From Vibrio chagasii (GTDB lineage: Bacteria > Pseudomonadota > Gammaproteobacteria > Enterobacterales > Vibrionaceae), in contig NZ_MSCI01000003.1 in NCBI RefSeq assembly GCF_002954585.1, forward strand, positions 309,162-349,347: a DNA stretch of 40,186 nucleotides. Direction: 5' to 3'. The translations under genes were made by a program, and so were the position numbers. The notes under the pieces were generated by a model. The model was not told the origin of the DNA. It saw only the letters and a program-made list of their open reading frames with translations, and searched no databases. This document shows, one piece after another, positions 8,125 to 16,404 of the stretch (position 1 is its first letter; every line of letters begins with the position of its first letter).

Positions 8125-9432
8125 TTGTTTGACCGTTATGAATCCGGTGAGCGAGCCGTACTTGTTCATATCAACTTCACGCATGAGGGAGAATGGGAAG
8201 ACCTAAGCGAATGCGAAATGCTGGTCTCCTCTGCGGGGGTAGAAACGCTACAAGTGATTACTGGTAGCCGCCAATCCCCACTCCCTAAATACTATGTCGG
8301 AGAAGGTAAAGCTCTAGAGATCGCACAAGCTGTTCAGCTGACCGGTGCTGAAATTGTGATTTTTAACCATTCCCTCTCTCCTGCCCAAGAGCGAAACCTC
8401 GAGCAATTGTGTAAATGTCGTGTGATTGATCGCACGGGTTTGATCTTAGATATCTTTGCACAACGTGCGCGAACTCATGAAGGTAAGTTACAAGTTGAGC
8501 TCGCTCAGCTTCGTCATATCTCTACCCGATTGATTCGTGGTTGGACTCACCTTGAAAGGCAGAAAGGTGGTATTGGTCTTCGTGGTCCAGGTGAAACACA
8601 ACTGGAAACCGATCGACGTTTGTTGCGTGACCGTATAAAGGCAATATTACGTCGTTTAGCTAAGGTAGCTAAGCAACGTGAACAAGGGCGACGCGCTCGT
8701 AATCGAGCTGAGATCCCAACCGTTTCTTTAGTTGGTTATACCAACGCGGGGAAATCAACGCTTTTCAATCGAATCACTAGTGCCGGTGTTTATGCGGCAG
8801 ACCAACTGTTTGCAACACTAGACCCAACACTACGTAAGATTGATTTGCCAGATGTCGGGCCTGCGATTCTCGCAGATACTGTAGGTTTTATCCGTCATCT
8901 ACCACACGACTTGGTCGCTGCGTTCAAGGCTACGTTACAAGAGACGCAGGAAGCTGACATTTTGTTACATGTTGTTGATGCCAGTGATGACCGCTTTCGT
9001 GAGAACATTCAGGCTGTTCATGATGTATTAGAAGAAATCGATGCTCATGAAGTGCCAACCCTTGTAGTCATGAATAAGATTGACTGCATGGAAGACCAAA
9101 AACCTCGCATTGATAGAGACGAAGGGGGCGCACCACGCGCTGTTTGGGTTTCTGCGATGGAAGGCGAAGGTATCGAACTGCTGTTTGAAGCTTTAACTGA
9201 GCGTTTAGCGAGTCAAATGGTTCAATACCGACTGTGTATTCCGCATCAACATCAAGGCCGGATTCGTAGTTTATTTTTCCAGCTGAAATGTATTCAACAG
9301 GAAGAGTATGATGAAAATGGTAACTTGTTGATAGATATCCGAATGCAACAGATAGATTGGTCTAAACTTGAAAAAAGAGAAGGGGCGCTCTTGGGTGACT
9401 TTATCGTTACCTCAGAGACTGCTACAGTATAA
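8125..9432 (+). CDS. hflX: ribosome-associated GTPase HflX (TTG start)
   Basis: GTPase that splits stalled 70S ribosomes, notably in heat stress. The protein has an N-terminal HflX domain (about 1-190) with the G-P-G-E-T-Q-L-E-T-D-R block and a TRAFAC G domain: G1 G-Y-T-N-A-G-K-S-T at about 202, G3 D-T-V-G-F-I, G4 N-K-I-D. It is 435 aa. I use the TTG at 8125 because AAGGAG lies 8 bp upstream and the encoded M-F-D-R-Y start matches E. coli HflX, which also begins with TTG. It sits between hfq and hflK as in enterobacteria. Confidence 0.95.
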   Translation: MFDRYESGERAVLVHINFTHEGEWEDLSECEMLVSSAGVETLQVITGSRQSPLPKYYVGEGKALEIAQAVQLTGAEIVIFNHSLSPAQERNLEQLCKCRVIDRTGLILDIFAQRARTHEGKLQVELAQLRHISTRLIRGWTHLERQKGGIGLRGPGETQLETDRRLLRDRIKAILRRLAKVAKQREQGRRARNRAEIPTVSLVGYTNAGKSTLFNRITSAGVYAADQLFATLDPTLRKIDLPDVGPAILADTVGFIRHLPHDLVAAFKATLQETQEADILLHVVDASDDRFRENIQAVHDVLEEIDAHEVPTLVVMNKIDCMEDQKPRIDRDEGGAPRAVWVSAMEGEGIELLFEALTERLASQMVQYRLCIPHQHQGRIRSLFFQLKCIQQEEYDENGNLLIDIRMQQIDWSKLEKREGALLGDFIVTSETATV

Positions 9433-9459
9433 CGTCATATCAAATGATGGAGCTTTCTA

Positions 9460-10656
9460 ATGGCGTGGAATGAGCCTGGAAATAACAACGGCGATAACGG
9501 CCGCGATAATGACCCTTGGGGTAATAAAAATAATCGCGGTGGCCGAGATCAAGGACCGCCAGACCTAGACGAAGTGTTTAACAAGCTGAGTCAAAAGTTG
9601 GGTGGCAAGTTTGGTAAAAAAGGTGGGAACGGACCATCTATTGGTGGTGGCGGTGCAATTGGCTTTGGTGTTATTGCCGTTATTGCTATTGCTATCTGGT
9701 TCTTCGCAGGTTTCTACACCGTTGGCGAAGCAGAGAGAGCAGTTGTACTTCGATTAGGTCAGTTTGATCGTATTGAAGAACCTGGTCTTAACTGGCATCC
9801 ACGTTTCATCGATCAAATCAGCGATAGACAGCTAGTCAATGTTCAAGCGATTCGCTCACTGCGTGCATCAGGCACAATGCTAACCAAAGATGAAAATGTA
9901 GTGAATGTATCAATGGATGTTCAGTATCGAGTAACTGATCCATACAAGTATCTGTACCGAGTGACGGATGCGGACGATAGCTTACACCAAGCGACAGACT
10001 CTGCTTTGAGAGCAGTAATTGGTGATTCTCTGATGGATGCGATTCTAACCAGCGGTCGTCAGCAGATTCGCCAAAGCACGCAAGAAACGTTGAACCAAAT
10101 TATTGATAGCTATGATATGGGTATCACGTTGGTTGACGTTAACTTCCAGTCTGCACGTCCGCCTGAGCAAGTTAAAGATGCGTTTGACGATGCCATTGCT
10201 GCCCGTGAGGATGAAGAGCGTTTTATTCGTGAAGCTGAGGCTTACAAAAACGAAATCTTACCAAAAGCAACAGGTCGTGCTGAGCGCTTGAAGAAAGAAG
10301 CGCAAGGTTACAGAGAGCGTATTACTAATGAAGCAGAGGGTCAGGTAGCTCAGTTTGAAAAACTACTTCCTGAATACGCTGCAGCTCCTGAAGTGACACG
10401 CAACCGTCTGTATCTAGATACAATGGAAGAAGTATATAGCAATACGTCTAAGGTTCTTATTGATTCAGAGTCGAGCGGTAACCTGCTGTACCTTCCGATT
10501 GACAAGTTAGCCGGTCAAGATAACGACAGTGCTAAAACTCGTAAATCGAGAACAGGTTCTGCTTATGATGAGATTCAACTAGAGTCTGACCGTAAAGACG
10601 TTGCACCAAAATCTAACTCTGAAACTCGTTCAACATCACGTCAAGGGAGATACTAA
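9460..10656 (+). CDS. hflK: FtsH regulator HflK
   Basis: Membrane SPFH/prohibitin-family protein that with HflC forms a cage around the FtsH protease and limits degradation of membrane proteins. A Gly/Asn/Asp-rich cytoplasmic N-terminus (1-65) is followed by one TM segment (about 66-88), an SPFH domain beginning F-Y-T-V-G-E-A-E-R-A-V-V-L-R-L-G and a coiled-coil region rich in E, A, R and K (about 245-310). The C-terminus is polar. At 398 aa it is normal. hflC begins 2 bp after the stop, indicating translational coupling. Confidence 0.95.
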   Translation: MAWNEPGNNNGDNGRDNDPWGNKNNRGGRDQGPPDLDEVFNKLSQKLGGKFGKKGGNGPSIGGGGAIGFGVIAVIAIAIWFFAGFYTVGEAERAVVLRLGQFDRIEEPGLNWHPRFIDQISDRQLVNVQAIRSLRASGTMLTKDENVVNVSMDVQYRVTDPYKYLYRVTDADDSLHQATDSALRAVIGDSLMDAILTSGRQQIRQSTQETLNQIIDSYDMGITLVDVNFQSARPPEQVKDAFDDAIAAREDEERFIREAEAYKNEILPKATGRAERLKKEAQGYRERITNEAEGQVAQFEKLLPEYAAAPEVTRNRLYLDTMEEVYSNTSKVLIDSESSGNLLYLPIDKLAGQDNDSAKTRKSRTGSAYDEIQLESDRKDVAPKSNSETRSTSRQGRY

Positions 10657-10658
10657 GA

Positions 10659-11639
10659 ATGCGTAAGTTAATGATCCCTGTATTAGTGATTGCATTGGCT
10701 CTTATGTTGATGTCACTGTTTGTGATTCCAGAAGGTGAGCGTGGCATTGTTGTTCGTTTTGGTCGTGTTCTGAAAGACAATAACGAAATCACTCGCATCT
10801 ATGAGCCGGGTTTGCATTTCAAAATGCCGATGTTCGATCGCGTGCAGCGACTAGACGCGCTAATTCAAACCATGGATGGCCGCTCTGATCGTTTCGTAAC
10901 CTCTGAGAAAAAAGACGTAATCATTGATTCATACGTAAAATGGCGTATTGAAGACTTTGGTCGTTACTACCTGGCGACAGGTGGTGGTAATGCAATGCAA
11001 GCAGAGGCACTACTAGAGCGCAAGGTAACTGATGTTTTACGTTCTGAAATCGGTTCTCGTGAAATCAAGCAAATCATTTCTGGTCCTAGCGACAAGAGTA
11101 AAGAGCTTGCAGACGGCGTTGAAGATGAATTAGCGAATGAAGCTGCATTGAAAGCGTTAGAGATTGATGGCGAACGTGATCAAATCATGCAAGAGGTTTT
11201 AGATGATACTCGTAAGAGCGCACTAAAAGATTTGGGTGTACGAGTTGTTGACTTCCGTATTAAGAAGATCAACTTACCTGATGAAATTAGTGAGTCTATT
11301 TACCGCCGTATGCGTGCAGAGCGTGAGTCCGTAGCTCGTAAGTTCCGCTCTCAAGGTCGTGAGAAAGCAGAAGTTATCCGAGCTCAAGCAGAGCTCGAGG
11401 TAGCAACTATTCTCGCTGAGGCAGATAAAACGGCTCGTGTGACTCGTGGTGAAGCGGATGCAACGGCAGCAAAGATATATGCGGATGCGTACAATCAAGA
11501 CCCAGAGTTTTTCAGCTTGCTACGCTCTCTTAAAGCCTACAAGAAATCGTTCAGTTCCAAGAATGATATTCTAGTATTGGATCCAAAGAGTGAATTCTTC
11601 CAGTACATGAATCAAGCAAGCGGCGCTCCAGCGAAATAA
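10659..11639 (+). CDS. hflC: FtsH regulator HflC
   Basis: Partner of HflK in the FtsH-HflKC complex. An N-terminal signal anchor (about 4-22) is followed by an SPFH domain starting P-E-G-E-R-G-I-V-V-R-F-G, a coiled coil around A-E-L-E-V-A-T-I-L-A-E-A-D-K (about 235-275) and the conserved C-terminal S-L-K-A-Y-K-K-S-F block. At 326 aa it is normal. It ends the operon, with a clear terminator at 11699-11728. Confidence 0.95.
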   Translation: MRKLMIPVLVIALALMLMSLFVIPEGERGIVVRFGRVLKDNNEITRIYEPGLHFKMPMFDRVQRLDALIQTMDGRSDRFVTSEKKDVIIDSYVKWRIEDFGRYYLATGGGNAMQAEALLERKVTDVLRSEIGSREIKQIISGPSDKSKELADGVEDELANEAALKALEIDGERDQIMQEVLDDTRKSALKDLGVRVVDFRIKKINLPDEISESIYRRMRAERESVARKFRSQGREKAEVIRAQAELEVATILAEADKTARVTRGEADATAAKIYADAYNQDPEFFSLLRSLKAYKKSFSSKNDILVLDPKSEFFQYMNQASGAPAK

Positions 11640-11698
11640 GCTGAGCAGTTATCGAAGCAGCAAACGCTGACCTTCAATAACAAGACATGCAAATACTT

Positions 11699-11728
11699 AA
11701 AAGGCTCCCACAATGGGAGCCTTTTTGC
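11699..11728 (+). terminator. terminator of the hfq-hflXKC operon
   Basis: The perfect 8-bp stem GGCTCCCA/TGGGAGCC with a CAA loop is followed by TTTTTGCTTTTT; flanking A's make it partly bidirectional. It could also serve the minus-strand DUF2065 gene beginning at 12042. Confidence 0.9.
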
Positions 11729-11853
11729 TTTTTGGGATTCTGCATTTCATCTTGTCTTGAGCTGCTATGAGAGAGTGGTTGCTCGAACTATCTTTCAGCT
11801 AGCAATACTAAGGAATTATACAGAGAAGCTATTCTGAGATGTGATGACGTGAA

Positions 11854-12042
11854 TTAGTGGTGTGTCATAAAAGCGATCACGGCGCCAGCGACAACAAGGC
11901 AGCCACCAATGCGGCGCAATTGAGTATCGGGCTGCTCGCTTAGCTGAGCGACCATATTTCTCCAGCCATTTGGTGCGACTAATGGGCCAAGCCCTTCAAC
12001 GATGAGAACGAGCCCAATTGCGAGCCAAATTGAATCAGACAT
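11854..12042 (-). CDS. DUF2065 (YjeT-like) small membrane protein
   Basis: A 62-aa protein with two hydrophobic segments (about 3-20 and 44-60) separated by P-N-G-W-R-N and a polar loop, matching the YjeT/DUF2065 pattern (I-W-L-A-I-G-L-V-L-I-V-E-G-L-G-P-L). Function is unknown. In E. coli, yjeT lies between hflC and purA on the same strand as both; here it has the same neighbours but runs in the opposite direction. The start ATG is at 12042. Confidence 0.85.
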   Translation of the reverse strand: MSDSIWLAIGLVLIVEGLGPLVAPNGWRNMVAQLSEQPDTQLRRIGGCLVVAGAVIAFMTHH

Positions 12043-12127
12043 GATGCAGCCTTATATCTATAAAAATATAATGATATCAGCATCTTTAGCGATCTGCCCT
12101 TCGTAATCGCTGTTTTATTTTTGTACA

Positions 12128-12183
12128 GCGTTAACGTTTATGAACAAAAAGTGACTGCAAGAAGTGTGATTCAGTGCTAGAAT
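12128..12183 (+). promoter_or_regulatory. putative purA promoter with PurR-like box
   Basis: An extended -10 (TGC-TAGAAT, 12175-12183) lies 32 bp before purA. A 16-mer at 12128-12143 centred on AACGTT matches about 10 of 16 positions of the PurR operator consensus. E. coli purA is PurR-regulated. The -35 is poor, and the operator call is tentative. Confidence 0.4.
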
Positions 12184-12214
12184 CCATTTTTAATTAGCAA
12201 CAGAAATTGGAAAG

Positions 12215-13531
12215 ATGGGAAATAACGTAGTCGTTCTAGGCACCCAATGGGGTGATGAAGGTAAAGGTAAAATCGTTGACCTTTTAACTGAAGATGCAAA
12301 ATACGTGGTTCGCTACCAAGGCGGTCACAATGCAGGTCATACACTTGTAATTGACGGTGAAAAAACCGTTCTTCACTTAATTCCATCAGGCATCCTGCGC
12401 GATAACGTTAAATGTGTTATCGGTAACGGTGTTGTACTTTCGCCTGAAGCACTTCTTAAAGAAATGAAGCCTCTTGAAGAGCGCGGTATCCCAGTTCGCG
12501 AGCGTCTTTTTGTTTCTGAAGCTTGTCCTCTAATTCTTCCTTACCACATCGCTATCGACAACGCGCGTGAAATCGCTCGTGGCGCGAAAGCTATTGGTAC
12601 AACTGGTCGTGGTATCGGTCCAGCTTACGAAGATAAAGTTGCTCGTCGCGGTCTACGCGTTGGTGATCTTTTCGATAAAGAAATGTTCGCTGAAAAACTA
12701 AAAGAAGTAATGGAATTCCATAACTTCCAACTAGAGCACTTCTACAAAGCTGAAACAGTAAGCTACGAAGAAGTACTTGAGCAGTGCATGGGTTACGCAG
12801 ATCTACTAACTTCAATGGTTATGGACGTAACTGATGAACTAGACGCAGCACGTAAGCGCGGCGACAAGATCATGTTCGAAGGTGCTCAAGGTACTCTACT
12901 AGATATCGACCACGGTACTTACCCATACGTAACGTCTTCTAACACGACTGCTGGTGGTGTTGCTGCAGGTTCTGGTTTTGGCCCTCGTCACATCGGTTAC
13001 ATCCTTGGTATTACTAAAGCTTACTGTACTCGTGTAGGTTCAGGTCCATTCCCAACTGAGCTATACGATGGTCTAGACAAGCAAGACCCAGTTGGTAAGC
13101 ACCTAGGTGATGTTGGCCACGAGTTTGGCGCAACGACTGGTCGTCTACGCCGTACTGGTTGGTTCGATGCCGTTGCTATGCGTCGTGCAATCCAAATCAA
13201 CTCTCTAACTGGTATGTGTCTGACTAAACTAGACGTTCTAGACGGCCTAGAAGAAATCAAGATCTGTACTGGCTACAAGATGGCTGACGGTTCTATCCTA
13301 GAAGTTTCTCCAATGGCTGCTGAATCTTTCGAAGAAGCAACGCCAATCTACGAAACAATGCCAGGTTGGTCTGAAACAACATTTGGTGCTAAGTCAATCG
13401 ATGCGCTTCCACAAGCTGCTCTTGATTACATCAAACGTATCGAAGACCTAACAGGTGTGCCAATTGATATCGTATCAACTGGTCCAGACCGTAACGAAAC
13501 TATCATCAAGGTTCACCCATACAGCGCATAA
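12215..13531 (+). CDS. purA: adenylosuccinate synthetase PurA
   Basis: GTP-dependent ligase joining IMP and aspartate in the first committed step of AMP synthesis. At 438 aa it has nearly the E. coli length. It begins MGNNVVVLGTQWGDEGKGK, carrying the PurA GTP/Mg signature with the catalytic Asp and His, followed by G-G-H-N-A-G-H-T, the IMP-binding G-T-T-G-R-G-I-G-P-A-Y and the aspartate-loop region V-G-S-G-P-F-P-T-E. Codon use is highly biased, as in abundant proteins. It is transcribed alone, with a terminator at 13590-13619. Confidence 0.97.
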   Translation: MGNNVVVLGTQWGDEGKGKIVDLLTEDAKYVVRYQGGHNAGHTLVIDGEKTVLHLIPSGILRDNVKCVIGNGVVLSPEALLKEMKPLEERGIPVRERLFVSEACPLILPYHIAIDNAREIARGAKAIGTTGRGIGPAYEDKVARRGLRVGDLFDKEMFAEKLKEVMEFHNFQLEHFYKAETVSYEEVLEQCMGYADLLTSMVMDVTDELDAARKRGDKIMFEGAQGTLLDIDHGTYPYVTSSNTTAGGVAAGSGFGPRHIGYILGITKAYCTRVGSGPFPTELYDGLDKQDPVGKHLGDVGHEFGATTGRLRRTGWFDAVAMRRAIQINSLTGMCLTKLDVLDGLEEIKICTGYKMADGSILEVSPMAAESFEEATPIYETMPGWSETTFGAKSIDALPQAALDYIKRIEDLTGVPIDIVSTGPDRNETIIKVHPYSA

Positions 13532-13589
13532 TGCCTGATTGAGTGATTACCACTGCACCTTTAGTGCTTTGATAATTAAATCGTTTTCT

Positions 13590-13619
13590 AAAAGCCGACT
13601 TCCTTAAGTCGGCTTTTTT
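13590..13619 (+). terminator. purA terminator
   Basis: Stem AAGCCGACTT/AAGTCGGCTT with a tcct loop followed by a run of T. Confidence 0.9.
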
Positions 13620-13640
13620 ATACTTGTAATTTGAGGGACG

Positions 13641-13802
13641 ATACCAATCACAGTAAGTAAGTGATCAAAAATAGCGCCGGAAAAATGCTTGAGAACAAGG
13701 CAGAATTTTTCGATAAGTAGTTATTCTACAATCAAAAATTCTAACGAAGTTATCGAGTATTTTAACAAGCTAGAGTGAGCAGTTATTTACTACGATTGGT
13801 AT
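13641..13802. repeat. 162-bp MITE-like palindromic element
   Basis: The ends are perfect 9-bp inverted repeats (ATACCAATC / GATTGGTAT), which extend imperfectly to about 26 bp with 5 mismatches. Inside, AGAATTTTT and AAAAATTCT form another inverted pair, as do CGATAA and TTATCG, so one strand can fold over most of its length. It has no ORF of note. I recall similar sequences as dispersed intergenic repeats in Vibrio genomes, but copy number cannot be judged here. It sits between the purA terminator and the motX promoter. Confidence 0.75.
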
Positions 13803-13870
13803 ATACCTTTCTGTGATGATCTTTTGAACGCCATCTGGCAAAATATTGCCCATCAGCGGCAAGTTTTGTC

Positions 13871-13897
13871 TAAAGCGATACGCTGAGTTGCCGATAC
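13871..13897 (+). promoter_or_regulatory. sigma-28 (FliA) promoter of motX
   Basis: TAAA, exactly 15 bp, then GCCGATAC: a match at all positions but the last to the sigma-28 consensus TAAA-N15-GCCGATAA. The end of the -10 lies 84 bp before the motX ATG. It fits late-class flagellar expression. Confidence 0.85.
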
Positions 13898-13981
13898 AGA
13901 TATCATAGTGAGTGAAATGTAATTGAGTTTGGGTTGCCCAAAGGCTCGATGCGTTTTTAAAACCGATAAAAGAGTGCAGGT

Positions 13982-14617
13982 ATGAAGCTACGAATTGTGG
14001 CAGCTTCATTGATAATGGCGCTGAGCTCACCCTTGAGTCATGCAAATTTGGCTGATGTCGGGGAGCCTGTTCCAATATATACAGAAGCTGAACTGATTAA
14101 TTTAATCGAGAATAATCAACACCTAGAGCGAGTGAAAGCTGATAAGTGCCAGTTAGTTGAAGATATCGTTGCTCGTGCAACGCGTATTAGCTTGCCTTCT
14201 TATGAGTTTTTATACGGCGATATGCTAGCGTGGGGTGTATGCGTTCCTCAAGATGTAGAGCTTGGCCTTTACTATATGGAAAACGCGGCACACCAAGGTT
14301 TACCTGCAGCACTGGAGCAATTGGGTCGTTATTATTCTCGTGGAACTTTGGTTCAACAAGACCAAGAGCGTGCGATCCCATACCTGCGTGAAGCGGCCTC
14401 TCTGGGGAACCTGAGTGCCAGTATTCATCTCGCAGAGCTGTTGTTACGTGACTATGGCAGCCCGTTAGATTACGAAGATGCTTACCGCTGGTTATACAAC
14501 TCAGTCACTGCAGACCAAAGACAACACAAGCGCATTACTGTATTGCGAAGTGGTCTGGAAAAGAGAATGCCAGACAATATTATCGCGCGAGCAAAACGAC
14601 GCGACGTATTCTGGTAA
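13982..14617 (+). CDS. motX: sodium-driven polar flagellar motor protein MotX
   Basis: Periplasmic component of the T ring around the Vibrio flagellar motor, needed with MotY to recruit or stabilise PomA/PomB stators. The 211-aa protein has a signal peptide (1-22, M-K-L-R-I-V-A-A...S-H-A) and Sel1-like repeats (about 75-165, G-L-Y-Y-M-E-N-A-A-H-Q-G and A-I-P-Y-L-R-E-A-A-S-L-G). Two Cys, in D-K-C-Q-L and G-V-C-V-P, could form a disulphide. Length and sequence match Vibrio MotX. It is a single-gene unit with its own sigma-28 promoter at 13871-13897 and a terminator at 14675-14712. Confidence 0.9.
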   Translation: MKLRIVAASLIMALSSPLSHANLADVGEPVPIYTEAELINLIENNQHLERVKADKCQLVEDIVARATRISLPSYEFLYGDMLAWGVCVPQDVELGLYYMENAAHQGLPAALEQLGRYYSRGTLVQQDQERAIPYLREAASLGNLSASIHLAELLLRDYGSPLDYEDAYRWLYNSVTADQRQHKRITVLRSGLEKRMPDNIIARAKRRDVFW

Positions 14618-14674
14618 TACCGAGCTAGAAACCTGTAATGATTCCTGCACTCATTGTTACAGGTTACAAGATAT

Positions 14675-14712
14675 AAAAAGCCCCGCCTAATCAAATTAGT
14701 GCGGGGCTTTTT
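14675..14712. terminator. bidirectional terminator between motX and the amidohydrolase gene
   Basis: AAAAAGCCCCGC / GCGGGGCTTTTT with an inner CTAAT/ATTAG pairing. The A-run on the left and T-run on the right allow it to end both convergent transcripts. Confidence 0.9.
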
Positions 14713-14745
14713 ACGTTTAGATAGTCATGTTATTCGATAGCGAAC

Positions 14746-16155
14746 TTATTGAACGACTTCACCAGATTCGATAACGGTTTCACGAACTACCTTGGTAAAG
14801 TCGAGCGCTTCCTGACGAATCTTCTCTTCATCTACCGTTAGCATGTCGCGATCTTGCATTATGATCTTGCCATCGACGATCGTGTGACGAACATTGCCAG
14901 AGTTAGCTGAATACACCAGTGCTGAATACGGGTTGTAAACAGGAACCATGTTTGGCGCTTTAGTGTCGATCACTATGATGTCTGCTAGCTTACCGGCTTC
15001 AAGGGAGCCGATCTTATCTTCCATGTGTAGCGCTTTTGCTGCGCCCATTGTTGCCATGTCGATCACTTTGATCGGCGGCATTGCTGCACGATCTTTATTG
15101 ACTAGCTTATGAACTTTCGCAACTTGGTTGAATTCATCAATAGTGCTCAGAGTGTTGCCTGACATTGGGCCATCAGTACCTAAACCGATACGTACATTCT
15201 CGTCATACATCTGTAGTGCAGGTGATACACCTTTTGCCGACTTGATGTTTGCACTCATGTTATGAGCCACACCCATATCCGACTTTTTAACAAGCTCAAT
15301 GTCATGGTCATCCACTAAGATCATGTGTGCACCAACCAGGTTTTTGTTGAGTGCGCCAATGCTATCCATGTATTGAACTGGCGATAAGCCTTCTGAACGC
15401 TCGGCGATCTTCTCTACTTCACGGTGCGATTCTGCAAGGTGGATCATCACTGGTACATCTAGCTCTAGTGACAATTTAGAAATCTTCTGCAGGATCTCTG
15501 TGGTGTTGGTGTAAGGCGCATGTGGTGCAAATGCAGGGGTAATACGTGGGTGATCTTTATATTCTTCAATAAAGTTCAACGCGTACTTGATACCTTCTTC
15601 GGCGTTTGCAGCATCGGCAACTGGGAACTTAATAACGGTTTCACCAAGGATGGCACGCATACCAATCTTATCGACGGTTTTTGCAACTTCATCCTCGAAG
15701 TAGTACATGTCGGCGTAAGTTGTCACACCGCCTTTGACCATTTCAACGTTACCTAGGCTAGCACCAATGCGCACCATATCGCGTGATACTAACTTCTTCT
15801 CTAGTGGGAAGATGTAGCGGTGTAGTCGATCTGGCACATCATCAGCCAGTGAACGGAAAACCGTCATTGATACGTGGGTGTGAGTATTGATTAGACCTGG
15901 CATCACGATATCGCCATCAACGTCCAGAACTTGCTCAGCCTTGTATTGCTTTTCTAGTGAAGCATCGCCAACCGCAATGATTTTATTGTCTTTGACGACA
16001 ACTGTTCCACTCTCATATACCGTCTTGTCTTGGTTCATGGTTAGAACCATTGCATCGGTAATCATTAGGTCAGCTTTTTCCATCGCAGAACTTGCGAATG
16101 GGAATAGCGCAAGGCTCGCCATTGCTGAAGCCAATAAGGTGCGTTTTAATTTCAT
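14746..16155 (-). CDS. exported TRZ/ATZ-type amidohydrolase (deaminase-like)
   Basis: Metal-dependent hydrolase of the cytosine deaminase / MtaD-like branch. Starting at the ATG at 16155 gives a signal peptide (M-K-L-K-R-T-L-L...F-A-S-S-A, cut near residue 24) and 469 aa; an ATG at 16209 would add 18 residues before it. Expected metal or catalytic residues are present: H92 and H94 (T-H-T-H), H212 (P-H-A-P-Y), H239 with E242 (I-H-L-A-E), H298 and D328 (G-T-D-G-P). Most relatives are cytoplasmic and act on methylthioadenosine, adenosylhomocysteine or triazines. A cleavable signal points to a periplasmic enzyme, whose substrate cannot be told from sequence. It is monocistronic and divergent from rnr. 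Confidence 0.82.
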   Translation of the reverse strand: MKLKRTLLASAMASLALFPFASSAMEKADLMITDAMVLTMNQDKTVYESGTVVVKDNKIIAVGDASLEKQYKAEQVLDVDGDIVMPGLINTHTHVSMTVFRSLADDVPDRLHRYIFPLEKKLVSRDMVRIGASLGNVEMVKGGVTTYADMYYFEDEVAKTVDKIGMRAILGETVIKFPVADAANAEEGIKYALNFIEEYKDHPRITPAFAPHAPYTNTTEILQKISKLSLELDVPVMIHLAESHREVEKIAERSEGLSPVQYMDSIGALNKNLVGAHMILVDDHDIELVKKSDMGVAHNMSANIKSAKGVSPALQMYDENVRIGLGTDGPMSGNTLSTIDEFNQVAKVHKLVNKDRAAMPPIKVIDMATMGAAKALHMEDKIGSLEAGKLADIIVIDTKAPNMVPVYNPYSALVYSANSGNVRHTIVDGKIIMQDRDMLTVDEEKIRQEALDFTKVVRETVIESGEVVQ

Positions 16156-16404
16156 ATCAATACTCAGAACAGGAGTTGGTAAAAGTGTCTGGATAATAGT
16201 GCATTTCATTCATGAGGCAAACGTTTGTTTTATCGTTTGCGCAAAATTCTGATGGTAGTCCGTGACTATGAAGTGATGTTTCACAAAATGAAGATATGTA
16301 TCAATCTGAGGTTATTTTCGGGTTTTCTAAAGCATATCTGTAGCTTACCTCTAGCATCGGATATACTAGGGGTATATACCTTCCTTGCTTAAGCAGGCCC
16401 GCCT

